A program made the position numbers and the translations under genes. From NCBI GenBank assembly GCA_902766785.1, contig CACXEO010000048.1, positions 1 through 64,000 on the forward strand: DNA of 64,000 nucleotides, read 5' to 3'. The notes beneath the pieces are model-generated. The model was not told where the DNA came from, ran no database searches, and saw nothing but the letters and a program-made list of their open reading frames with translations. Every line of letters begins with the position of its first letter. The stretch's first letter is position 1. Positions 6,699 through 14,643 of the stretch are shown in pieces. Source of the DNA: Oscillospiraceae bacterium. Its GTDB lineage: Bacteria > Bacillota > Clostridia > Oscillospirales > Ruminococcaceae.

Positions 6699-8150
6699 AT
6701 GGCTAAGATAACAAATTTCACCAGTGATGCAGTGCAGATTAAATACGATGTCCTGAAACGCGTTGCAGAATTAGCGTACGAAGGTACGCTGGAAGAAAAT
6801 ATTGACCAGATCCCTTTTGACCTGATTCCGGGAAACGTGGCAAAATTCCGTTGCTGTGTCTATAAGGAACGGGAAATTATCCGGGGGCGTGTGCGCCTGA
6901 CCCAGGCGAAATCCGCCCAGCCGGGTGAAGAGATCCATGTTGTTAACGTCATCAAAGCAGCCTGTGAAGGCTGCCCCATCAACCGCTTCCGTGTAACGGA
7001 AAACTGCCAGCGCTGTATGGCGAAGCACTGCGTTGCGGCCTGCCCGTTTAACGCGATTACCATTTCCGGTAAGGGCGCTTATATTGATACTGACAAGTGC
7101 CGTGAATGCGGGCGGTGCGCCAAGGCCTGTCCTTACAATGCTATTGCGGACTTGGTCCGCCCCTGTAAACGAAGCTGCCCGGTCGACGCAATTACAATGG
7201 ATCCCAAGAGCAAAATTGCAGAAATCCAGACTGATAAGTGCATTAACTGCGGTAACTGTGCCCGTTCCTGCCCATTTGGCGCAATTTCTGATATTTCCTA
7301 TCTCGTAGACGTCATTAATCTCATAAAGGAAAACGAGCATGTCTACGCCATCTTCGCACCGGCTGTTGAAGGACAGTTCGGCCCCACCGTGACCATCCCA
7401 ATGATCAAGGGCGCCATTAAAAAGCTGGGCTTTAAAGAAGCGTACGAAGTAGCCTTGGGTGCTGACGCTGTGGCAAAGCATGAGGGGGAAGAACTGCGCC
7501 ATGCTTTTCTTGCCGGGCAGAAAATGACCACTTCCTGCTGCCCAGCATTTGTGGCAATGATTGAAAAGCACTTCCCAGACCTGGTATCTAAAATGTCCAC
7601 CACCGTTTCTCCTATGGTGGCTACAGCGCGCTGGATCAAATCGGTTGACCGGCGGGCAAAGGTGGTCTTTATCGGCCCCTGTCTTGCCAAAAAGGCTGAA
7701 GGAATGACCCCAGGAAACGATGTAGATTACGTCCTCACCTTTGAGGAGCTTGCCGCAATGATTGAAAGCCGGGGCATTAGCTTTGAAGACGCCGATATTC
7801 CGAACACCGGCAGTATTTACGGACGGAAATTTGCCCAAAGCGGCGGTGTTTTTGATGCAGTTGCAGAGTCTTTACAGGAAGATGATGTGGAACTCTCTGT
7901 CGCCTGCGTAAAATGCAACGGGGCAGATGAATGCAAAAAAGCTCTTCTCCTTCTCAAAAACGGTAAGCTGACCGAGGACTTTATTGAAGGGATGGCCTGC
8001 GAAGGCGGTTGTATTGCCGGTCCGGCAGCAATTGCCCCAGCTAACCAGGTGCGCCAGGCAAGAGCCAAGCTGCTTCAGCTTGACGCAATTAACGACATTA
8101 ACAGCGTTTTGGACGAGCACGATTTTTCAAAAATCAAGATGACCCGGTAA
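6699..8150 (+). CDS. Group B-like monomeric [FeFe] hydrogenase
   Basis: At 483 residues, it has an N-terminal region with several [4Fe-4S] motifs (Cys103-Cys115, Cys134-Cys144, Cys156/160, Cys181-Cys191), then an H-cluster domain with TTSCCPAF at 277-284, GPCLAKK at 326-332 and GMACEGGC at 431-438. These variants of the three classical hydrogenase motifs are typical of group B enzymes. The expected reaction is reversible H2 formation with ferredoxin as partner. The gene follows the phosphatase by 18 bases and precedes rex by 40, so it shares the Rex-type promoter. No HydE, HydF or HydG maturase is in the window, so maturation genes must lie elsewhere. Physiological activity of group B enzymes is poorly known. 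Confidence 0.88.
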   Translation: MAKITNFTSDAVQIKYDVLKRVAELAYEGTLEENIDQIPFDLIPGNVAKFRCCVYKEREIIRGRVRLTQAKSAQPGEEIHVVNVIKAACEGCPINRFRVTENCQRCMAKHCVAACPFNAITISGKGAYIDTDKCRECGRCAKACPYNAIADLVRPCKRSCPVDAITMDPKSKIAEIQTDKCINCGNCARSCPFGAISDISYLVDVINLIKENEHVYAIFAPAVEGQFGPTVTIPMIKGAIKKLGFKEAYEVALGADAVAKHEGEELRHAFLAGQKMTTSCCPAFVAMIEKHFPDLVSKMSTTVSPMVATARWIKSVDRRAKVVFIGPCLAKKAEGMTPGNDVDYVLTFEELAAMIESRGISFEDADIPNTGSIYGRKFAQSGGVFDAVAESLQEDDVELSVACVKCNGADECKKALLLLKNGKLTEDFIEGMACEGGCIAGPAAIAPANQVRQARAKLLQLDAINDINSVLDEHDFSKIKMTR

Positions 8151-8190
8151 TCTCCCGCGGCACTCATTTTTCAGAATCGAGGAACTCTAT

Positions 8191-8814
8191 ATGCAAAAAA
8201 ACATCCTTCCGCGGGAAGTGATTATCCGACTACCCAAATACCTGCGTTACCTGCGTGAGCTTGCCCTGCATGATAAGACAAAAGTTTCTTCTGGTGAACT
8301 TGCCGAAAAACTTGGCATTACCGCCTCCCAGGTGCGGCGGGACCTGGGGCAGCTCGGCGTCAACGGGCATAACGGCTTCGGTTACCTCATCAGCGAAGCA
8401 CACCGCAAAATTGCTGAGGAAGTGGGGCTGTACGACAGTCAGAAAGTCGCGATCATCGGGGCGGGTAATATCGGCCATGCGCTGACCAGCCATCGGATGT
8501 TCCGGGGGCGCGGCTTCGAGCTGATTGGAATTTACGACCGGGATCCGGAGCTGATTGGAACTGTCATCAACGGGCAGCAGATAAAGGATGTGGAAACTCT
8601 GCGGGACATCCCCGAACCAGAACGTCCTGGAATCATTGTTCTGGCAACCTCCAGTGAGAGCGCAGAGGAAACGGCGCGTTTTGCCGCTTCTCTGGGGATT
8701 CGTGCGATTCTCAATTTTTGCTATACCGACTTGGACCTCGATGATGTGCTAATTGAAAACATTCATATTGACGACAGCTTAATGATGCTTTCTTATCAAC
8801 TAAACCATAAATAA
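8191..8814 (+). CDS. rex: Redox-sensing transcriptional repressor Rex
   Basis: The 207-residue product has the full Rex layout: an N-terminal winged helix (about 5-75) with LGITASQVRRDLGQLG as recognition region, the GYLISEAHRKI linker, and a Rossmann NAD(H) domain starting at GAGNIGHAL (90-98), with a C-terminal swapped helix. Rex binds DNA when NAD+ is high and releases it when NADH rises, derepressing hydrogenase and fermentation genes. It is the last gene of the hydrogenase operon, and the operon promoter carries two Rex-like sites, so autoregulation is likely. ATG at 8191 follows GAGGAA. Length and motifs are normal. Confidence 0.95.
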   Translation: MQKNILPREVIIRLPKYLRYLRELALHDKTKVSSGELAEKLGITASQVRRDLGQLGVNGHNGFGYLISEAHRKIAEEVGLYDSQKVAIIGAGNIGHALTSHRMFRGRGFELIGIYDRDPELIGTVINGQQIKDVETLRDIPEPERPGIIVLATSSESAEETARFAASLGIRAILNFCYTDLDLDDVLIENIHIDDSLMMLSYQLNHK

Positions 8815-8825
8815 AACGACGGAAG

Positions 8826-8868
8826 AAACCCCCAAAGCATGCAAAACGATTGCATACTTTGGGGGTTT
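8826..8868 (+). terminator. Terminator of the hydrogenase-rex operon
   Basis: AAACCCCCAAAG at 8826-8837 pairs with CTTTGGGGGTTT at 8857-8868, with an inner TGCAA/TTGCA extension. The right arm doubles as part of the next promoter. Confidence 0.85.
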
Positions 8869-8878
8869 GTGCTATAAT
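8850..8878 (+). promoter_or_regulatory. Extended -10 promoter embedded in a terminator
   Basis: TTGCAT at 8850-8855 and TATAAT at 8873-8878 are 17 bases apart, with TGC directly before the -10. The -35 lies inside the right arm of the preceding terminator hairpin. It drives the FAD oxidoreductase and probably ddh. Confidence 0.8.
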
Positions 8879-8923
8879 TAATGGTGTTTTGTGCAAGGAG
8901 TAAACAAAGGAGTTTCAAAGAAA

Positions 8924-10309
8924 ATGCAAAACCATAAAAATAAATACGATGTTGCAATTATTGGGGGTGGAATTGGCGGCATCATGGCCGCACACCGCCT
9001 GAGTGAAAAGAACCCTTCTCTGAACATTTGCATTCTGGAAAAGGGAAATGACATTCTCAAGCGCGTTTGCCCAATCATAACCAGGCAGGTTAAAACCTGC
9101 GTCAAATGCAAATCCTGCGCGATTATGGAAGGCATGGCGGGAGCGGGAGCTTTTTCAGACGGAAAGTACGTCATCTCCACCGAATACGGTGGATGGCTGA
9201 CCGAGTTTATGCCGCCTGAAACGGTTATTGATTACATTGAGCAGGCCGATAAAATTCTGATGGCGCATGGCGCGACCACCGAGCGCTATATGCCGGACAA
9301 CGAGCTCAAAAAGCTCTGCCTCCAGCACGATCTGCACATGAGCCAAGCGCAGCTCAAGCACCTGGGAACCGACGCGAATTTTGACACCATGCGCAAGCTG
9401 ATCGACTTTTTACGGGACAAAGTTGATATCCTCACCAACACTGAGGTGACCGATGTAAATAAAAACACCCACACTGTCACCTATTCCAGCCAGACCGGCG
9501 AACAATCTATTGAGGCCGGGACAATTATTTTTGCCGTTGGCCGGGCCGGCAGCAGCTTTTTCTCAAAATGGTGTAAGAGAAACGAAATCCCGCTCACAAA
9601 CAACCAGGTAGATATCGGCGTGCGAGTCGAACTGCCGGCCATGGTCTGGGAGGATTTCTCAAAGAAAATATACGAGCCGAAAATCTGGTACCGTTCGGAA
9701 CGGTACGGTGACACCACCCGGATGTTCTGCTTCAACGAAGGCGGCCTGGTTGTGACCGAGAACACCTCCGGCGTTCTCACCGTCAACGGGCACGCTTATA
9801 AGGACAAGGCGCGCAAGACTGGAAACTCCAACTTTGCCCTTCTCTCCACCAGCCGGTTTACTGAACCTTTCCGGGAGCCGATTGAGTACGCCCGCCATGT
9901 TGCAAGCCTTGCAAACCTCATCAGCGGGGGCTCCGTACTGGTGCAGCGGCTGGGCGATCTGGAACACGGCAGACGGACCGATGAAAAACGGCTGGCGCAG
10001 TCCACCGTCCGCCCAACGCTGGACGCAGTAGCAGGAGACTTGAGCCTCTGCCTGCCCAAACGGCAGCTGGACAACATTGTGGAAACTCTTCACGCGCTGG
10101 ACAAAATTGCCCCAGGCACCGCAAACTACGATACCCTTCTCTACGGGATTGAGTGTAAATATTATTCCGCACGGCCGGAAGCCGTGGATTTTGAACTGGC
10201 CGGAACCAAAGGCATTTACGCTGTCGGCGACGGCGCGGGCTTTACCCGTTCCCTGTCCCAGGCTGCGGCAAACGGCCTCTACGTTGCGGACCATATCGTA
10301 AACAAGTAA
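8924..10309 (+). CDS. NAD(P)/FAD-dependent oxidoreductase
   Basis: The ATG at 8924 follows AAAGGAG; an upstream in-frame GTG at 8891 has no comparable site. The 461-residue protein begins with a Rossmann FAD motif (YDVAIIGGGIGGIMAA) and has a second conserved segment ending KGIYAVGDGAGFTRSLSQAAANG, typical of FAD-binding NAD-dependent dehydrogenases. Cys residues near CVKCKSCAIMEG could bind a redox group, but this is unproven. It resembles widespread clostridial 'NAD(FAD)-utilizing dehydrogenases' of unknown substrate. It has its own promoter and is followed 24 bases later by ddh, so the two may be cotranscribed. The exact reaction cannot be told from sequence. Confidence 0.8.
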   Translation: MQNHKNKYDVAIIGGGIGGIMAAHRLSEKNPSLNICILEKGNDILKRVCPIITRQVKTCVKCKSCAIMEGMAGAGAFSDGKYVISTEYGGWLTEFMPPETVIDYIEQADKILMAHGATTERYMPDNELKKLCLQHDLHMSQAQLKHLGTDANFDTMRKLIDFLRDKVDILTNTEVTDVNKNTHTVTYSSQTGEQSIEAGTIIFAVGRAGSSFFSKWCKRNEIPLTNNQVDIGVRVELPAMVWEDFSKKIYEPKIWYRSERYGDTTRMFCFNEGGLVVTENTSGVLTVNGHAYKDKARKTGNSNFALLSTSRFTEPFREPIEYARHVASLANLISGGSVLVQRLGDLEHGRRTDEKRLAQSTVRPTLDAVAGDLSLCLPKRQLDNIVETLHALDKIAPGTANYDTLLYGIECKYYSARPEAVDFELAGTKGIYAVGDGAGFTRSLSQAAANGLYVADHIVNK

Positions 10310-10333
10310 ATAAAACTGTAAAGGAGTATCAGT

Positions 10334-11302
10334 ATGGAACAGAAAATTAGAGTTGGCATTGTCGGCTACGGCAACCTCGGCAAAGGCGTGGAGCTCGCGC
10401 TGAAACAGAATCCGGATTTTGAGCTGGCGGCCATTTTTACCCGCAGAACTCCCGCGCCGGATTCCGGCCTGACCTCGATTGAAAAAATTCTTGACTACAA
10501 AGGTAAAATTGACCTGATGTTCATGTGCGGCGGTTCCGCGACCGATCTGCCGGTGCAGGTGCCGGAAATCGCGGCCCACTTCAACACCATTGACAGCTTT
10601 GACACCCACGCAAAAATCCCGGAATATTTTGAAAAGGTCAACGCAGTCGCTAAAAAAGCCGGTACCCTTTCCATGATTTCCTCCGGCTGGGATCCGGGCC
10701 TGTTTTCTTTAAACCGGGTTCTCTCCTCTGCTGTTCTGCCGGAAGGCCACACCTACACTTTTTGGGGAAAAGGGGTCAGCCAGGGCCATTCAGACGCAAT
10801 CCGCCGGATTGAAGGGGTTGCGGATGCAAAACAGTACACTGTTCCCGTCCCTGCCGCTTTAGAAAGTGTCCGCAAAGGCGAAAACAAAGAGCTTACCACC
10901 CGCGAAAAACACCGCCGCGTCTGTTATGTCGTTGCAAAAGAAGGTGCCGATAAGGCACGAATTGAAAAAGAAATTGTCAACATGCCGAACTATTTTGCCG
11001 ATTACGACACCGAGATCCACTTCATCTCCCAGGAAGAGCTTGACCGCGACCATGCGGGCCTTCCGCACGGCGGATTCGTCATCCGCAACGGTGTGAGCGC
11101 CAAGGGCACCAAGCAGAAGGTCGAGTTTGGCCTCGAGCTGGGGAGCAATCCGGAGTTCACCTCCAGCGTCTTAGTCTGCTGCGGGCGTGCTATCGCCCGG
11201 ATGGCAAAAAACGGCGCAACCGGCGCGGTGACCATTCTGGACATCCCGGTCGGGATGCTATCCCCTCTCTCGGCTGAAGAGCTGCGGAGAGACTATCTGT
11301 AA
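10334..11302 (+). CDS. ddh: meso-Diaminopimelate D-dehydrogenase
   Basis: The 322-residue enzyme has an N-terminal NADPH-binding Rossmann fold (VGIVGYGNLGKGVELAL) and the family-specific segments MISSGWDPGLFSLNRV and FWGKGVSQGHSDAIRRI that shape the diaminopimelate site. It catalyses one-step reductive amination of tetrahydrodipicolinate to meso-diaminopimelate, giving lysine and peptidoglycan precursors and bypassing the succinylase, acetylase or DapL routes. ATG at 10334 follows AAAGGAG. The gene ends in a strong two-way terminator. Length and motifs are normal. Confidence 0.93.
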   Translation: MEQKIRVGIVGYGNLGKGVELALKQNPDFELAAIFTRRTPAPDSGLTSIEKILDYKGKIDLMFMCGGSATDLPVQVPEIAAHFNTIDSFDTHAKIPEYFEKVNAVAKKAGTLSMISSGWDPGLFSLNRVLSSAVLPEGHTYTFWGKGVSQGHSDAIRRIEGVADAKQYTVPVPAALESVRKGENKELTTREKHRRVCYVVAKEGADKARIEKEIVNMPNYFADYDTEIHFISQEELDRDHAGLPHGGFVIRNGVSAKGTKQKVEFGLELGSNPEFTSSVLVCCGRAIARMAKNGATGAVTILDIPVGMLSPLSAEELRRDYL

Positions 11303-11317
11303 TATTACCGCAACGCA

Positions 11318-11349
11318 AAAAAGCACGGATGACATCATCCGTGCTTTTT
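11318..11349. terminator. Bidirectional terminator between ddh and a reverse gene
   Basis: AAAAAGCACGGATGA and its perfect complement, separated by two bases, run from 11318 to 11349 with A and T runs on the two sides. It serves both converging genes. Confidence 0.85.
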
Positions 11350-11366
11350 GTTATCTTCTTTGTCCG

Positions 11367-12704
11367 TTAGTCAAACAGGTGGACGCCCATTTTTTCCGTC
11401 AGGATTTTCTGAACCTCAGAAACATCCAGATCGCGGGGGCGCACCCCCTGCTTTACACAGAGCGCGGCCGCCAAGCCTGCAGCCTGCCCCATATCCATCA
11501 TGTTGCCCATCGACTTACCGGACGCCTGCCCCATCTGGGTTGCGGAAGCGCAGCGGCCCGCTACCAAAAGGCCATCCATTTTAACAGGGATCAGCGAACG
11601 GTAAGGCACGCCTACGCCCGTCTTCATGACATACTCCTTGGCATCCCGGTCAAGTGCCAGTCCGCCGGGATCAACCGCCCCGTATTTCCGGCTGATGATA
11701 TCCGGGAACTCCGTACCTCTGGCCGCGTCGTCAAAGGTGAAGGTATACTCCCCTACAATTCTGCGGGTTTCACGCACACCGACCCCAGCGCCGGTACGGG
11801 CCAGCACGCAGTTCTCCATCCCCGGGATTTTATAATCGTGCGCCATTTTGACAAAGTCCGCGGCAACTTCAATGCCGGCCCGCTCGCTGATGTTAATCTG
11901 TGCCGGGTCGGACGCATCAATCACACCAATTCCACGCAGGCCGCCATTGTTGACTGAAACCAGCCCCGGTACAGTGGTTGGGTCAAAGGAATAAAAGACG
12001 GAAACCGCGTATTTTCCGGTCTTCTCCGCTTCATCCCAAATGTCCGCAAAGGTGCCGTTTTTCGACTCGCTGCAGGCCTTAAAAAAGCGTTCAGTATCCA
12101 CATTCCCAACGGCAAAAACCAGCGAAACCGGCATAAAACGCCCGTCCAGCTCACTGCCCCTGACCATTTCAGCCCCGGAAAAATAAGCGATATCGCCGTC
12201 CCCGGTGCAGTCGACAAAAACATCGGCATAAAAAATCTCTTCGCCTGATTTATTATTTGAAATAACGGCGGTCACCTTGCCGTTTTCCACTTTGGCTCCG
12301 GTTACCGGGGTATGAAGCCGGTAATGGCACCCAACCGATTCCAGAAGCCGGTAAGCCGCAAGCTGAAGGTATTCCGGCTGGATGTGGGCGTTGTCACCGT
12401 TGAACCAGTCCGTCCTGCCTTTCAGATAGGAATCCGGCCCGCACTCATCCAGCTTCTTTAAAAGCATTTCGTGAACCCCCCCGCGGCTTTCACCGCGCAG
12501 GTACATCCGGTTGAGGGGCATCCAGAGAGCCTGGGCAGCTATGCCGCCAAAAGAAGCGCGCCCCTCTAAAAGCAGGGTTTTTGCCCCGTTCATGGCGGCC
12601 GAAACCGCGGCCCCTATGCCCGCCGGGCCGCCTCCGGCTACAATCACGTCATAATGAGCCCCGCTTTGGGAAATAAAAGGTTCAATGTCTGAGCGCTGAA
12701 TCAT
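11367..12704 (-). CDS. FAD-dependent oxidoreductase (FAD_oxidored type)
   Basis: The start is taken as ATG at 12704, which has an ideal AGGAGG site 8 bases upstream; the ATG eight codons earlier has none. The 445-residue protein opens with YDVIVAGGGPAGIGAAVSAA, the FAD dinucleotide fold, followed by LLLEGRASFGGIA, and later VFVDCTGDGDIAYFSGAE and DGLLVAGRCASATQMGQAS. This pattern belongs to the FAD_oxidored family, related to fumarate-reductase-like and CoB-CoM reductase-like flavoproteins with unknown substrates. It is a single-gene unit with its own promoter and a shared terminator. No signal peptide is visible, so cytosolic. Confidence 0.82.
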   Translation of the reverse strand: MIQRSDIEPFISQSGAHYDVIVAGGGPAGIGAAVSAAMNGAKTLLLEGRASFGGIAAQALWMPLNRMYLRGESRGGVHEMLLKKLDECGPDSYLKGRTDWFNGDNAHIQPEYLQLAAYRLLESVGCHYRLHTPVTGAKVENGKVTAVISNNKSGEEIFYADVFVDCTGDGDIAYFSGAEMVRGSELDGRFMPVSLVFAVGNVDTERFFKACSESKNGTFADIWDEAEKTGKYAVSVFYSFDPTTVPGLVSVNNGGLRGIGVIDASDPAQINISERAGIEVAADFVKMAHDYKIPGMENCVLARTGAGVGVRETRRIVGEYTFTFDDAARGTEFPDIISRKYGAVDPGGLALDRDAKEYVMKTGVGVPYRSLIPVKMDGLLVAGRCASATQMGQASGKSMGNMMDMGQAAGLAAALCVKQGVRPRDLDVSEVQKILTEKMGVHLFD

Positions 12705-12770
12705 CCTCGTTTCCTCCTGTTGTTCCATTGTGTGCTTTGTTTATTGGTTCGTTGGAACCTTCATAAGCCC

Positions 12771-12799
12771 AGTATAATATTTTTACAGGAGGATTGCAA
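12771..12799 (-). promoter_or_regulatory. Promoter of the 11367-12704 oxidoreductase
   Basis: On the reverse strand TTGCAA (12799-12794) and TATACT (12776-12771) are 17 bases apart. A short inverted repeat, GGTTC-N4-GAACC, lies in the leader and could be a hairpin or operator. Confidence 0.7.
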
Positions 12800-12805
12800 G
12801 AAAAA

Positions 12806-13147
12806 CTAGCCGCTATGTTTTAAACGGAACAGCCTGACAGGTTTTCCCTGTTGGCGGGCATACCTGACCGTATAGGCTGTCCCGGAGGATTTACCATCCC
12901 AGAAGGCAAACAGGATGTCGCACTCGTCTGCAATCAGCCGGTCGCGGACCAGGGACGCTTTCCTGCCGTACTGATTATAATCCGGCGGGTAAACCCGTAA
13001 CGGAATCCCATGGCTGCGTGCGTATTCAGCCGCAAGTGTATCCACTCCTCTGGCGCCCCCTGAAATAATTTCACAAATATCCTCCGGAAGAAACTGCTCC
13101 AATTTGAGCCGTTCAATCCTACGGGAACCAATGACCGCGACTTTCAA
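12806..13147 (-). CDS. SLOG-domain protein (DUF2493-like)
   Basis: The 113-residue product is a single SLOG/DprA-like Rossmann domain: VAVIGSRRI at the start, the nucleotide-binding ISGGARGVDTLAAEYAR near 28-44, and DILFAFWDGKSSGTAYTVRYARQQGKPV near the end. These proteins bind nucleotides or related ligands; some relatives sense nucleotide signals or act on phosphoribosyl groups. The TTG start at 13147 follows GAGGTG. It sits between an oxidoreductase and a small DNA-binding protein with no obvious functional link. The precise ligand is unknown. Confidence 0.8.
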   Translation of the reverse strand: MKVAVIGSRRIERLKLEQFLPEDICEIISGGARGVDTLAAEYARSHGIPLRVYPPDYNQYGRKASLVRDRLIADECDILFAFWDGKSSGTAYTVRYARQQGKPVRLFRLKHSG

Positions 13148-13244
13148 AGTAACACCTCATATGAATAAAAACTCATCGAATTTGATCGACATATACACTT
13201 TAGCAGAAAAGTTACGCGTATCTTGTCGAAATTCCGGGATGTCA

Positions 13245-13436
13245 TTATTGATTTTTCCTTTTATAGGGAGCTTCAACCATATATTCCACATTATTTTTGT
13301 GCAAAAAATCTTCTAAGGCTTCGTCCAGCAATCTTGACAAAGGAATCCGGGTGTCAATTGAGTAATTATAAACCGCCCGGTAAATTCCCTTGTCAACAGA
13401 AGTTGACAAGCGCTTTCTGTATTTCAAGTCGTCCAT
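13245..13436 (-). CDS. Ribbon-helix-helix family protein (63 aa)
   Basis: The short protein reads KYRKRLSTSVDKGIYRAVYNYS, a likely beta strand plus first helix, followed by TRIPLSRLLDEALEDFLHKN, the second helix. This is the usual ribbon-helix-helix layout of small repressors and antitoxins. ATG at 13436 has a GGGAGGG site six bases upstream, and a consensus promoter lies directly ahead. No toxin-like partner is adjacent, so a stand-alone regulator is more likely than a toxin-antitoxin pair. The target is unknown. Confidence 0.72.
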   Translation of the reverse strand: MDDLKYRKRLSTSVDKGIYRAVYNYSIDTRIPLSRLLDEALEDFLHKNNVEYMVEAPYKRKNQ

Positions 13437-13456
13437 ACCGTACCCTCCCTGCTACC

Positions 13457-13485
13457 ATTGTACCCTTTGACACTAAAGGAAACAA
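13457..13485 (-). promoter_or_regulatory. Promoter of the ribbon-helix-helix gene
   Basis: On the reverse strand TTGTTT (13485-13480) and TACAAT (13462-13457) are 17 bases apart. Transcription would start only about 15 bases before the ATG region. Confidence 0.65.
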
Positions 13486-13578
13486 TTCCCATCAGTTTCA
13501 TAATGTTGTGTAACTTCGTGCAGTTTAATCATACACAATTACGAATCGATAGGTGTAGACATTTACATACATAATCAG

Positions 13579-13612
13579 AAAAAAACGCATCCGAATATCG
13601 GATACGCTTTTT
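13579..13612 (-). terminator. Terminator after the PPK2 gene
   Basis: On the reverse strand GCGTATCCGA pairs with TTCGGATGCG and is followed by a run of T. It lies about 30 bases after the PPK2 stop. Confidence 0.75.
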
Positions 13613-13644
13613 CACAATATATTTGGGAGAATATAGGAACTGCT

Positions 13645-14487
13645 CTATTCGTCTTTTTCCAGCAGCGCACGGTACTGTTCCAATGTTTCTCTCTGCTGTT
13701 TCGACACAACCGGGTATTCCGGCTCCAGCCGTTCCAGTTCTTCAAGCAGAATTTCCGAAAGGAGGAACCGGGCGTACCACTTTTTATCGGCCGGGACGAT
13801 ATACCAGGGAATTTCCTTGGTGGAAGTTCCCTCAAAGGCTTCCTGATAGGCCCGCTGGTAATCCTCCCAAAAGGCACGCTCTTTTATGTCGGCCGCGTCA
13901 AACTTCCAGTTTTTCTCGGGGTCGTCAATCCTCTTTAAAAGCCGTTCGGCCTGTTCCCCTTTGGAAATATGGAAAAAAATCTTGACCGGGACAATCCCGT
14001 TCTCCAGCAGGTACTGCTCCTTATCCCGGATCTGCCGGCAGCGCATCTTCCAAAACGCTTTATCCTCCATCCCATGCCCAGAAACCAGCCCATGAACCCG
14101 TACCACCAGAATATCCTCGTAATAGGAACGGTTGAATACACCAATTTTCCCTTTGGGCGGCAGCGCACGGTCAGTCCGCCACATATAATCGTGCTCCAGC
14201 TCGGTGGCATTGGGCGCTTTAAAGCTGGTCACCTCAATCCCCTGTGGATTGAGACCGGTTAAAACATGCTTGATCGCGCTGTCCTTGCCGGAAGTGTCCA
14301 TCCCCTGCAGGATGAGAAGGAGGGCGCTTTTCCCTTCCGCATAGAGCTTATCCTGCAAAAGGGTCATCCGCGCTTTGTTTTCCTCAATCCTGGAAAGGGC
14401 GTTTTCCTTGGCAAGCTTAATGGTCGGGGCGGTTTCATAATCATCCAGCTCTTTCCCCGGACGGTACCGCAGTTCAGATAAATCCAT
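13645..14487 (-). CDS. ppk2: Polyphosphate kinase 2 family protein
   Basis: The 280-residue protein contains the PPK2 core: the Walker A-like LQGMDTSGKDSAIKHV near 60-75, FKAPNATELEHDYMWR near 94-109, the lid-region FNRSYYEDILVVRVH near 118-132 and WKFDAADIKERAFWEDY toward the end. The family transfers phosphate between polyphosphate and nucleotides; members of this length phosphorylate AMP or ADP, or both. ATG at 14487 follows AGAGGTGG, and a consensus promoter lies upstream. It is a single-gene unit divergent from the DUF4364 gene. Subclass cannot be fixed by eye. Confidence 0.9.
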   Translation of the reverse strand: MDLSELRYRPGKELDDYETAPTIKLAKENALSRIEENKARMTLLQDKLYAEGKSALLLILQGMDTSGKDSAIKHVLTGLNPQGIEVTSFKAPNATELEHDYMWRTDRALPPKGKIGVFNRSYYEDILVVRVHGLVSGHGMEDKAFWKMRCRQIRDKEQYLLENGIVPVKIFFHISKGEQAERLLKRIDDPEKNWKFDAADIKERAFWEDYQRAYQEAFEGTSTKEIPWYIVPADKKWYARFLLSEILLEELERLEPEYPVVSKQQRETLEQYRALLEKDE

Positions 14488-14510
14488 GATTTACCACCTC
14501 TTTCCCCTTT

Positions 14511-14539
14511 ATTATAACCACCGGGCCGCCGTCTTACAA
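14511..14539 (-). promoter_or_regulatory. Promoter of ppk2
   Basis: On the reverse strand TTGTAA (14539-14534) and TATAAT (14516-14511) are 17 bases apart. Confidence 0.75.
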
Positions 14540-14566
14540 GAAAATTTCAGCCCTTTTCCGCTTTTC

Positions 14567-14595
14567 TTGAAAAACGCCTCAAAGCAAGGTATAAT
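14567..14595 (+). promoter_or_regulatory. Promoter of the DUF4364 gene
   Basis: TTGAAA (14567-14572) and TATAAT (14590-14595) are 17 bases apart, back to back with the ppk2 promoter. Confidence 0.8.
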
Positions 14596-14643
14596 AGAAA
14601 CAGGTTAACATATTATTTTCATTGATTGTGAGGGGGATTCCCT

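Noticed and set aside
6771..7838. 355-codon open frame antisense to the group B hydrogenase
   Set aside because: Shadow frame; the sense strand has full hydrogenase motifs.
8891..8923. Upstream GTG start for the FAD oxidoreductase
   Set aside because: The ATG at 8924 has AAAGGAG at proper spacing; the GTG has none and lies near the expected transcript start.
9659..10609. 316-codon reverse frame spanning the FAD oxidoreductase and ddh starts
   Set aside because: It crosses a gene boundary, has no homology by eye and runs against two solid genes.
13510..13540. Imperfect TGTGTA/TACACA repeat upstream of the ribbon-helix-helix gene as an operator
   Set aside because: Arms are short and the centre unmatched; too weak to list as a feature.
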